Shown here: in pieces, positions 35,701 to 48,809 of the stretch
Numbering within the stretch: position 1 is the stretch's first letter
Layout of the letters: each line of letters begins with the position of its first letter
Origin: Lytechinus pictus
Lineage: Eukaryota > Echinodermata > Echinoidea > Temnopleuroida > Toxopneustidae
Reading direction: 5' to 3'
NCBI RefSeq assembly: GCF_037042905.1
Contig: NC_087249.1
Location: forward strand, 9,668,001-9,732,000
DNA length: 64,000 nt
Translations under genes and position numbers: made by a program
The notes under the pieces: generated by a model
Databases searched by the model: none
What the model was told of the DNA's origin: nothing
What the model saw: only the letters and a program-made list of their open reading frames with translations

Positions 35701-38700
35701 TCTTGAAATTTTAGCTGAAAACCGATAATTCTGATGATCACGAACACAAAAAAAGCATATATGGGACAGTGTATTAATATTGCTTGGAAAAATACCTGAC
35801 ATTTGATGGAATTCCATGCTTATTTTGCTAATTTCTCAGCAATTACGCATTTTCTTCCAGAGCCACTTGGCGCATATTTTTATTCATACATACAGACACT
35901 TGGATGGTAATTTTTATGGATTCTGTTTGAACTCATTTTGAGATCGTTACCAAAACTGGTATTTATCTTTAAGCCAAATTTTTATACTAGTACATGCACA
36001 CTGTGTATTTGAATATTGAATACATTATTGTATACACATATTTCTTGAATATTTATTTTCCCTTTTCTTCTACTGTAGGAAATTAGTGAAAGAGGCCAAA
36101 GTGAAACTGAAGTATCAGCACCTAATTTCCAATAGTTTTGTGGAATGCAATCGTCTAATGAGATGGTGCCCTGCCCCCGACTGCCCCAACGCATTTAAAG
36201 CTAACCACATAGAACCCCACCCTGTTACCTGTATTTGCTCACATACATGCTGGTAAGTTATAGATGTAGATGGATAGATTGATTGATGAAAGGATGGATG
36301 GATGGAGGGAGGGATAGATTGATGGATGGATAGATGGTTAGATGAATTGATGGATAGATGGATGGATGGATGGATTATTGATGGATGGATCATGAATGAA
36401 TGATTAAATGATTACCTTGAGGGAAAAAATAATCAAATGATTTATTTCAACATTCACGATAATTGTATTGGTCCATGAATGCTGGCATACTTACAAAGTA
36501 ATTCAATTTCCAATTGCTTTCAAATACATACATACACAAATGATGGAAAATACAATGTCATTCAATTAGTTAAGTACAGTGTATTAAAGCTGTCATTGAC
36601 TGTTCCATGTAATATTTACCCCGCTTAGCCTATTGGGACTTTACTTTTAGTTCTTGTTCATACATGAAAGAAAAATAAGTCACTACTATTCATGGTGTGA
36701 TTTTAGGACGAATGGTTGTACAACAGGTGAAAAATCACAAAAAGGTGATTGAATATTACTAGTGTTTTAAAGTTTTAAGTATCAGTTTAAAGGAAAACTG
36801 GGGTTTTGATTGTTTTCTTTCCTGATATTCTCTTTTAGCAAGCATTTCTTTCTTACCCTTTTATTTTGGTTCCATGACATTTGCTCTGGCAACAATGGCT
36901 TCGCTCTAAATTCCACACACTTAATTGAATGACCAACTTAACCCTGGGTTTAAAACCTAAACCTAACATAAATCCTATTGCAAACATAATCCTAACCCTA
37001 TATCTTAGACAAAATTAAAGCCAGAGCAATTGTCGCAGGAGCAAAATTGTGTCTTTATTTCATTTCAATGTATGCTTCTTTTAATTTTCTTTAAATTTAA
37101 GAAGAAAGATCATCATTTCTTGTTTTTTTACTTTTATTTTTCTAGCTTTGTCTGTGGTGAAAATTGGCATGATCCTGTCAAGTGTTCAGTAAGTAATAAA
37201 GAATAAGCCAATTTTTGGCAGTATAGATTAAAAAAAAAATGTAGATTTCAATTATTTTTATTGCTACTCCCAACGATCATTACAACATTAAATTGTTTTC
37301 TACCATGTAATTTTTTCCTTCAGTCTACAAATCCATTGTAAATGTTTTGTGGTGTGTCACTGAATTATTGCCATTTATTCCCCCACTCTGCAACGACGAA
37401 GAGCAAAGCTTATGTGCTTGAAACATCAAGAATATGTTTCTATCTCTCTTGCTCTCTTTCTTTGTCATTCTTTCAACCCTTAGTCTGTTAAAAGTTGTAC
37501 TTAGTCTTAAGATGTAGTTATTTCATATTATTATGTAATTGAATGGTGAAAATAATGTGTAATCAAATTTGTAACATTACAATTGTAAACTTCATGTAAT
37601 TCAGCCTTTGGGCTGCGATGTGTTGTTTTTGCCAATAAATACCATTTTACTACTACTACTACTACAAGAATAACAGTTCTTTTAAGAAGTATCATCAAAA
37701 AGATGACCAACAGTCCTTTGAAGGACTACCTTACATGGTGTTACTGCAAACCTTGCTATCCACTCAGTACCGCCATGCAAACCTTCAAAGCTCACAGTAT
37801 GTTTGTGTATATTATGTCATTTAACAGTAATCCCAGTAGCTACATCTATTCTTAAAGATACTATTCTTTTTGATACGCGGTTTTGTGCTAACCTTTCTTT
37901 TGTTATTTCCCATTGTTCACATTCTTGTTTTCATCTTTATTATACACAGTGGCTCAAGAAGTGGATCAAAAAATGTGATGATGACAGCGAGACTTCCAAC
38001 TGGATTGCAGCTAACACCAAAGAATGTCCCAAGTGTCATGTGACCATAGAGAAGGACGGTGGTTGCAATCACATGGTTTGTCGCAACCAGAACTGCAAGG
38101 TAAGGTCCATTTATTTCCTGTGATAAATAACATTGTCTGGTATTCTTCTTATGAGTCATAGCATTGATTAAATTAATCCCCAAAACAGGGGAGGGGGTGC
38201 TGGTTCAGGCCCCTTGACATTTTTGTGATGAGGAGAATTTTTTTTCTACTATGACTTCATGACCTTTATGACATTTTGCGCATATTTTGATAATTTTTGT
38301 TATTACATTTGCATACAGCATTAACAGAATTATTCAATATAAAATTCTTCTTTGACTTCATGAGCTCTCTGCATCCATGTATATACACCAGTTCCATTGC
38401 TACCATTTCTCTGGGGGTAATCAAAGAAAAGGGGAATCGTATCTGTGCATCAAAGTCTCCTTTCCGCTCTCCCAAACACCCTGACGGCAGGCATGCAGGA
38501 GAGTCCTCGGACCAGAAAAAGATGCCTGCTCTCTACACGGTGTTGTATTGCTAGCATGTTAATCATAGCTATGACGTGATGCAGGAATCGCTGAATAGAG
38601 TCACTTGTGAATACCGAAACTGAAATCTAAAGTATTTATCCATCAAGTGTTTTAAGGTGCCAGCCACACGGTTAGACCTTCTCCCCATTTCTTGTTCGCC

Positions 38701-41700
38701 CCACGAGTAGAAATTGACATCTTCTTCGTCCTGTGTTCCAAGGGCATCTGTGATACCTATAACGCGATGCAGGAATCACTTTTTATACTAAAATCTAAAG
38801 ACAAGTGTCTATCCATAAAGTGTTTGAGGGCACTGGCCATTCGATAACCCCTCTGCCCATTTCTTGTTTGCCCCATGAGCATAATTGGATATCTTTAACG
38901 GCCTGTGTTCCAGGGATATCTGTTATACCTAAGATGAAATGCAAAGTGTTTGAGGGCACTGGCCACTTGGATAGCCGCTCTCCCCATTTCTTGTTCGTCC
39001 CAAGAGTAGAAATGGATATCTTCTTCGGCCTATGTTCCAGGGATATCTGTTATACCTCAGATGTGATTCAGGAATTGCTGAATATGGTCACTTTCTTTAT
39101 ACCACGATCCATAAATAAATTCCTATCCAGAAAGGTATTTGAGGGCACTGGCCACTCTTATCCCCTGTCCCATCTTGTTTATCCCAAAAGTAGAAATAGA
39201 GTGGGCTTGTGTCCCAATGAGTTCTTTCTTGTTCAGGTTCATGTTCCGCAATTCCTAGAACATCAGGGAATAATTTTCCTGTTGCTCCACATTTTTTATG
39301 ACTGCTAAACAAAATTTCCTTTGTGTAGCAATTTTTATCATAGGACTTTACAGGACATAGTATAAAGATCTTTCTCTTACAACCAGGCCCCCATCTTACA
39401 AAGAGTTACGATTGATCCAATCAATCGTAACTCTATGGAAATCCATCAGTGTCATAATTTTTTCTACAGGAAATTTGCACAATGTCCTTTGTAAACAGAG
39501 AGAAGCACAGTGAATTTTCAAGACAACGATGAATGCATGAATATAAATCATAGCTAGAAAATATTTTGAACAAACATGCATAAGAGATGTCGACATTGCT
39601 GGCCATCCATAGTTGCGATCGATCGGATCAATCGCAACTCTTTGTAAGACAGGCACAGAAATGCTTGATCAAATTTGAGAAGTAGAATTATTCTGTGAGC
39701 ATAAAGCCAAAGTTGTCTCGCATAGTATGCTCCACTGACAGGAGAAAGTCTGATTACTGGATAAAATGGAAAGACAGGATTAGCGTTGAATCATCTGGTT
39801 TTGCTGCAGTTCATAAAACTTCCTTGGTCTGCACAATGGACAGGTAGCTCTGTGATTGAAAAAAATTATTTTCATCATCTCTCTCTGATGTAACCATTAG
39901 TCCAAACGAATATTCATTGGTCATTTGATTGACAAAGCAAATGTTGAACTCTCCAACAGAGATGATGTAGTATTAGTGGTATATTTAAGGGCCTCGGTCA
40001 TTGTTTTGTTTCTTGAACATATCCCACATTTTCCTAATGCTGAGAGAGCTTGGCAGACACCGCTTGTTTGGAGTTTTGGCACATTCATAAATGAAAGGCA
40101 CAGCATCTGAAAAAGTCAATACAAGCCCAAATGCATTTTTTTTTTTGTGAATCCTTCATTTGCTCTTTGAAATATTCCTTTCAGGTTTCGATTGTCGTTG
40201 TTTCTCCATGAGCATCTAATCAATGTCCATTTTTTCCTTCCACAAAGCAGTACTGACTCTCACACCATGATAAAACTCCCTTCTTCCACTTCTTTCAAGT
40301 TCTATTAAATGTTGTAAGTTATAATTGTTATCGATGAAAAAAAGATGAAAAATGTAATTTGATTTGATGTTATCAGAGCTGCCAAATAGTACGATTTTGT
40401 CGTATTCCGTACGATTTTTCACTTGAAATACGACACTAGGATTTTTATAGATAAAATACGATTTTTTGAAAATATAGCTATGGCAAGGCTCGACATTACA
40501 GAAATACACCTCGGGCAATCATTAATGAAAAATGTTAAGTTTTGGTGGCCCGAATCGGGCAACCAATAATTTTCAAAGTAGCGCAATTTTTCCTCCGATT
40601 TTTCACGCATTTATCAACTTTATACAGTTCAAATTGCAACCAAATCATCATGCGCCCTTTTTGTTGATCTACACACAAATACACACACACATGACAGTAC
40701 ATAGCCTTACCGCTATAGCATACAGTAGCTATTATCCTGCCGGCCGGCTGGCGTGAGCTTTGCATGAAACCACAGCAGCTACATGTAGCTATATCTGTGC
40801 GCTAGCAGCCTATTCAGATTCGGGGAGCTACGATACGAAATGTTGCTGCTAAGAAATCTTCCACAGAACTTTGAAAATCTATGTCAAAGTCACATTTTAC
40901 ACCAATGACATGCCCTTCTACAGTCCAGATTACTCAAATCTGGTGTAAACTGATTATCTGCAAGCATTAAAAACAGGAATTATGACCTCTCTTTTGACTC
41001 AAAAAGACCGATTTCCAAATGTGTTAATACACATAAAAACACAGGTGAGTACATCACAGTCCCACATGTGCATTTGTATGTATGTTGATACTTGGTTTCT
41101 TTCGAAGCTGCGTCTTTTCTAGCAAAAAATAAGCAGACAGTTTCTTTCTTTTTTGTTTATAAATGACTTCTTAAATCACTCTTCATAAAGAAAATACTTT
41201 GGGAAGGCATTTCATTGATATGAAATGTGAATTTTTCAAACATTTTGGCAAACAAAGTAAAGGACTTTTCTCACACCTTTTTTCCAGATATAGCCTAACT
41301 TTTACAGTTTTCTTATTTTTTTTTTTTTTTTTTGACAGTGGTTAAACCATATACCCCTTCCCATTGAATATGCCTGATTAAAGAATATGTTTCTACTAAA
41401 AAAATAATAATACAAACGAAATTAAGGTTATAAAAATAGAAATGCGTCATCCCCAAAAGGTGAGTGAAAATTATTTGCTCAATTGGCTTAAACTGTTGCT
41501 ACGTACAGCTGTTAAAAAATATTTGTAATGGCTTCTCATTTTTTCCCCCTTCACCATTTTTATTTATTTGTTTTATTAATTTTTTTTAAATTGTCTTTTG
41601 TTTCTTTTTTTTCTTTAATTTTTCTTTTTTACTTTTTTACTTTTTTTCCTGTTCTGTTTTGGTGGGGCCACCAAACTTTAATATTGGGCCACCAACAAAA

Positions 41701-44700
41701 ATAATTTGAAGGTTTTGGTGGCCCGAACGGGCCACCACCAAAACCACCAAACGGGCCACCACCAAAAAAGTTAATGTGGAACCTTGCCTGTCGGATGTAA
41801 AAATTACAGTGAGCACAACAAAATAATGAGATGTATAGTAGGAAAGTACACGACGGGTATGAATAGGATTTTTTGCCTAAAAATAGGATTTTTGGGGTGA
41901 AATAATAGGATTTTTGGTCAAGTGTGGTTGGCAGCTCTGTGTTATAGGGAGAGCGTGATTCGGCATCAAATCAGTGTCACTTTCTGAAGTGACCATTGCT
42001 CAAAGCAAACATACATCGGTTCTTGGGTTACCAAAGCTTATGGTGAACTCTCCCACAAAGATGTTGTAGTATGTGTTTCCAGGTCTGGTCATTGTTTTAT
42101 TTGTTGAACATGTCCCACATTTGTCTGATGGCAAGAGAGCTTGGCAGATCTCGCCTGTTTGGGGTTTTGACACATCCAAAAATGAGAGGCACAGCATCTG
42201 AAAGGCTTGATTTGAGCCTAAATGTGATCTTTTTGTGAATCCATCGTTTCCTTTTGATCCCCTTCTTCTTTCGGAGCTTGGATTGTGATTATCTTCCCAC
42301 AAGTTTTCCTGTCAAGCTCAAAAGTTGTTTCTTTCCATGAGCAAAGATACAATGTAGGCTGCTGAAGAAGGCTGAACAAAATGCACACTCGCTGCATTGC
42401 ATAGTAACCTGTTGTAGACAAATAAGAAATGGGATGGCAAATTAGATTTTAATCACATATGAAAAATAAACTAGTCTTTGTACATGTTCAATAAAACACT
42501 GAAGAGTACTGAAGAGTAATATCAGACTGAGTGTTTAGTTGTAGTGTTGTGTTCATAATGATTGAAAAATGTCTACACTTGAATATAAAGTTAGTGTTGT
42601 CAATTACTAGACATTGCAATACATTCTTGAAATATTCATGTAATTGCTTGAATTTAGGAAACATACCTTCAGGGCTTGAATTAATCCAAGGCCATGGAAT
42701 CTGGGACCCGTTTTAAAACTTGTAATAATAACTTTGACCTGGGCTATTTTTTGTGCCCCGCCTCCTTTTTTAAATTTTTTTTCTCTTGCACTTTCATAAA
42801 GAAATATGCTCTCATTCATCAAGATGTTGGGTCGTGGAAAAGGAGGAAAGGGTTGTGCCAAGCACCATCGCAAGGTTCTACGAGACAACATCCAGGGTAT
42901 TACGAAGCTATAAGTGGCCTTGCCATAAAGAATATTGCAATTAAAGGTCTGCACCTATATTTGTGTGAACATCATACTCTGAAGAAGTCATGGTATAAGT
43001 TTTGAAAATTATTTTTCATTTGATTTTTCTTTGCAGGCTGACTTCTGTTGGGTGTGTCTAGGACCATGGGAGCCCCATGGATCATCATGGTAAGATATTA
43101 ATAATCTTTTTTTTTTAAGCGTTAAAAGACCAGCGCACACTATGCGACACAATTGCACCCAAATCGCAGAGTGTCCGCCAACCTGCAGCACGCTGCAACT
43201 GTGATCCAATTTGTTGCAGAGGAACCGCAGACCGAATCTCGGACATTTGACACGTCAGATCTTCCTGTGATTTTGATGATTTGAGCCAATCAGATTTGTC
43301 CTAGATGATGACGTCATGACCACTTTGACGTGCTGCTGCAGTGTAGACAACATACACATGAAAGAGGAGGGGTCATAGAGAAGCAGCGCATTGCAGAGCC
43401 GTTGCAATGTGTGCGCTGGCCTGCGATGTGATTGCACCGATATGCGATTGGACAAATATTGCAGTCGGAAACAATCAGTCATTCCTGCACACGATGTATG
43501 CACATCCTCCACTCCCTGGGAAGTAATGATCCAGCCAGTCGTCATTGAGGCGCACACAATACTGGACAAGCTACAATGATTTTCCCATCCTACTGGGTAC
43601 CCATTGTGGTCCCATTTGTAGACTTTCATGTAGTAGATTGAGTGTGACATCAACTGAAACAATCTTTCAGAGTAAAATAAGAACTGTATACTTATCTTTT
43701 TCTTGACAGTTTCCAAATAAATCAAACAATTTCAAGGAAATTTGGAAAATAGGTGCACATTTGATGAATATAAAGCAACTTTTTTGGGGAAGGTTTTTGT
43801 TGTTGTTTTACCCTAGCCAGTTAACAGTAACCAGCCATTTATTTATAGCACTTTAATGTTTTCAAAATTTTGCATAATGGCTATAGACTCGTAAAGGCGA
43901 AGACAAAAGCTGTTGACTCTGCCTAGATTATGGGCTAGACTGGCTGAGACTTGGCCAGTCACTAGATTTGTCTTTATAAATTAAGGTCGAATAAAGGAGG
44001 TTGGACTGAAGTTAAAGGGGAATCCAACCCAAATAAAAACTTGTTTTTATAAGGAAAAGAAAAATCAGACAAGTTGATAGGTGAAAGTTTGAACAATATT
44101 GGACAAACAACAGGAAAGTTATGAATTTTTAAAAGTTGTAAATATTGTTAATCACTATACCCATGGAGACTTCAAATTGGCCGCATATGGGATGTCATAG
44201 TGATGTAAGGCAAGGACTACTCTTCCATGTACTCCAATACATATTATGGCTAAAATGTCATTTTTCCCAAAAGTTTTATTTCAAATTATATTTTTCTTTC
44301 ATGAGAACATAAAACAATATACTACCTGGGTTATATTTAGATTACTGCCCCAGGGGAATGGGTACTTAGGAGAAAACCACAAATCCCTGATAATAAAGTA
44401 CATGGCCTATGGGAAAGTTGTCCTTGCCCCTTGTCATAATTTACTTACCCAGTTGCCAATTTGAAATCTACATAGTATTAGTGATCTCAATTTTAAAGCA
44501 GCTATAACTTTCTTATTGCTTGTCCGATTTCTTTCAGACTTTCACCATTCTGTTTAATTTATTTTTCTCCTTCCCAACATAAAATTTTATGGCCAAGGCT
44601 GGATTCCCCTTTAAATGAATAAAATTATTGAATAAAGAGAGCCCCCCTGCCTTCTTTGGCTACCCCATTGGAGATATTCTTTATGTTGAACATGGCATTA

Positions 44701-45443
44701 GAGCTCAAGTAGAAATGCAAGTTCACCATAATACCTTTGCATCTTCTTGCTATTATCCAGGTACAACTGCAATAGGTATGATGAAGATGATGCAAGAAAA
44801 GCAAGGAACAACCAAGCGGTAAGTAAATATTCTTATTCAGAAACTTGGTGTCAGCAGGGCTCTGTCCAAACCAATCTCAAGTATGGAGTGTCACTTGTGT
44901 CAATATTTGCATCTAGAGGTTGTGTGCAGAATACAACTGTCCATTTCAGAACATAGAGAAGTGGTGATGATGATGATTTTGGTGATGGTGATGGTGGTGG
45001 TGATGATGATGGTGGTGGTGGTGGTGATGCTGATGGTGGTGGTGATGATGGTGGTGGTGGTGATGTTGATGATGATGATGGTGGTGGTGGTGATGATGAT
45101 GATGATGGTGGTGGTGGTGTGATGATGGTGGTGGTGGTGGTGGTGATGATGGTGGTGGTGGTGGTGATGATGATGGCGGTGGTGATGATAATGGTGGTGG
45201 TGGTGATGATGATGGCGGTGGTGATGATAATGGTGGCGGTGGTGGTAGTAATGATGGTGGTGGTGGTGATGATAATGGTGGTGGTGATGGTGATGGTGGT
45301 GGTGGTGGTGGTGATGATGATGATGATGATGGTGATGATGATATTGATGATGTTGATGATGTTGTTGATGATGATGATGATGATATTGATGTTGATGATG
45401 ATGGTGATGATGTTGATGATGATGATGATGATGTTGATGATGT

Positions 45444-45534
<91 letters not shown>

Positions 45535-48500
45535 GGTGGTGGTGGTGGTGGTGGTGGTGGTGGTGGTGGTGGTGGTGGTGGTGGTGGTGGTGGTGGTGAT
45601 GATGATGATGATGATGATGGTGATTCAGCCTGGGAGTATATCTGGAATCATCGAAGCATTCAATCAGTTTACCAACAACCAGCAACCGAATACCACTTTT
45701 TACACTCATCGAATGGTTGCCAGATGTTTTGAGATATTTGAGATATTTGATTATCAAAATTACTTAACTATATTCTTCGATATTTGAAAACAAAGTAGAA
45801 GATAAATGAAATTTATGCTAAAATTTAATGAATTCCAAACATTGTAACTCTTTCAAGACACGACAGTGACAGCGCATCATCACTCAGCTGTGTTGATGGG
45901 CATGTGAGTTTGCTCTGTACTGGGACACTCGACTAAGGGTGTGTTTATGCTTCCATTGCGAGGACAGAATCAGCGTTTTCAAACGTCGATTCAAAACGCC
46001 GATCGTAAACGTGGTTCTGGGAGTGCTGTTTATGCTTAACTCTCAGAGGCGAAATCACGATCTCCAGCTGGCTTCGCATCGTAATTTTTGTTGAGCAGGA
46101 AAGCGAGGTCAAATTGCATGGGCGCGCCCTTTTTCGAAAAAAAAAATTCCGAGTGTTGTTATGGGGAAGGTACGTCGACTGTTATATAAACATCGAACAA
46201 TTTCCGATATTTTAGTCATTGCATGGAGCTTTTTGATATAGCCATATAATTTCCACCATGGTGAGGATAATAGTAAGAAAAAATAAAGAATATTACGTAT
46301 ACAAAATAATAAAATATCTATTTGTTTATGCTACTGGGGCATCTGGCAATGTCTCCTCATTATAACTCATGTTCCTGGGTTTTTTTTGGTGTAAATCCCT
46401 CAACATTCATCGTGATGACAAATTGGAAGAGTAATACTATAGTAATAGTACTACACATGCAAAACAAGGGAAGATGAGAGGTAATTCCTTGGAGGTAACA
46501 TGCGCCCATGTGGGTCAATGCGATTATTTGCCCACGGATTTTCATCTCACCGGAAGCATGTACCAAATGACGTCATTTAAACACGTTTACGATCGCGGTT
46601 CTGTTTATACTTCCCCAGAAAGCCTGATTCTGGTCAAACGACGTTTACAAACGCACCTTTTTGTGAGTTTACGATCGGCGTTTTGAAACAGCGTTTAAAT
46701 GAAAGTAAGCATGGACGCAACCGTGTTTTGGACTAATCACGTTTGGAAACGCTGATTCTGGCCTGAAAAGTGGAAGCATAAACACGGCCTAATTCAACTG
46801 GCTCATTATGTGTGACCACATCCACTCCTATTACTCATGACAAATGGCACAAGACAAATACGCCCATAAGCGATTTGATATTGATGCAACACAATCACAG
46901 GAATCTTGATTGTTCAAACGATTGTTTTCCCTGGCAAACAATGATGATGATAATGAAAGTAAAAGGGAATGAAAGAATAATGTATATTTATCTCATTATT
47001 CTCCCAAGTTTTAGAAAATTGATGCTCCATTTTATTAATGTGATTTTAAACAATGGAGTATCATGTAGACAAGAGATAATAAATCGTTTTATGATATTTT
47101 GAAAAGGAATTTATTCAAAGACACTCAACGTCACAAAGTATTTAAATTCATATATGGGGGAAATTGTTTCACAAAACATCTCACATTTGCAATGCGCTTG
47201 ATATATATTGAGAACAAGAAAATTGTAAATTAACCTACAAGTTCAGGAATATGCACTGTTTTATTTATGGTCCACTGAACCTAGGATTTGTGCATTCAAA
47301 GTAACCGATGATGGCTGATTTATAGGGCTGTTTGGGCAACCAATTTTATTTTTGATATTTTGTTGTAATGCCTATAATATCATGTATATGTTTCCACATT
47401 TTCTATATGTTTTAATGAGAATATTTATGTTTCTTTTGCCGGTAATTTGTCTATTGGTGCCTTAATGTGTATTTGAAATATATACGAATAGAACGTGAGT
47501 TTCTTGAGTTTTATGAGTTTTACTCCCGGTTTGGTTTGTATCATTTCTTAGTTCTTAGTCACATCCATCATCACTTTTAACACATTTTCATGATGCTCGT
47601 CAGGAAAGTATAATACGGTGCTCATCGCGTGGTATTTTAATAAGATAATAACTTAACCTAGGATTATTATCATTATTTATTTGACCAAATCATAATACAA
47701 ACATAAGTGACTTTTATACATAGTAAAAACAAACAATACAGAATGGAGCAGTGCTACATGCTGGTCAGGGGTGATAAAAGCATAATAAATGGCTGTTGCT
47801 CAGAAGCATATCACCCCCACACGTACATGTAGCACTGCGTACAAATATCAAACTTACAAAACATACAAGGATTATGTCAAGACTGGAAAAGGATTTTGTT
47901 GCTGAGGAATACTAGGTTTCATTTTCTTTTAAAAATATTAACGATAAATGATTATGTACAAAATTCTCTTTCTGATTTTTTTTAATTAACTTTTTATACA
48001 CTTTTCAATCCACAATATTAAGATAAATCTCAACCTGCTGAATACATGTACATAAATTGGCAACATGCTCTTAAAATGTACACATAGCTTATATTTTCTC
48101 AGAGTTAGCTGAATTATTGCTATAAGAATACCAACCAATATCTATTATCATAATAATTGGCTTTCAATCCACGACTGCTCAAAGTGCTTCGCAATTATTA
48201 TTACCCGGTCACTGGATTCACAGCTTTTAACAGCCTGTCAGGCGCACACTTGCTAAACCAATCAAAATGACGGTTGTTTCCTAACGGTACCCAATTAGCA
48301 CCTGGGTGAGAGTGGCAAAGTGTGGATTGACGCCTTGCCAAAGGACGCTAGGCCATGGTGGGATTCAAACACACAACCCTCTGATTGCAAGGCGAGAGTC
48401 AGAACCGCTACACCACAGTGCTTCCATCATCATTGTTGAATTGAATTGATCACTTTTATTTCATTTCTTATAATATTAAGACACTGGTAAAATAAAATTA

Positions 48501-48768
48501 CAAAATAAAGTACATTCAAAATTAAATCACAAAGTGGTTGTGTTAATTGTGTCTTTAGCATGGTTTCCCAACTATGTTTCTTTCATTTTAGGCCCACATT
48601 TGTTTTCTTTCTTCACCATCTTTGATTTCTATTTCATCAGTGTTTCTTTGTTGTTGTTTTTTTTTTTGCTTGCTGTTCTCAGCTTTCCATGACAGCTAAT
48701 GATAATTGGTTATTGACAGCATGTTGTAAATGACAATTGGAAAGTATTGCCAATGCACTTAATATTCA

Positions 48769-48809
<41 letters not shown>

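Noticed and set aside
38805-39308. 167-codon plus-strand frame in intron 8
   Set aside because: The peptide repeats KVFEGTGH because the DNA is a diverged tandem repeat. No splice sites or homology support an exon.
42694-43005. 103-codon plus-strand frame overlapping the H4 relic
   Set aside because: It reads the H4-derived DNA in the wrong frame (it contains ISGL only after a frame change), so it is accidental.
44900-45757. Long minus-strand frame with poly-His, and plus-strand poly-Met/Val frames
   Set aside because: They are translations of the GAT/GGT microsatellite inside ARIH1 intron 10, with no splice, homology or codon support.
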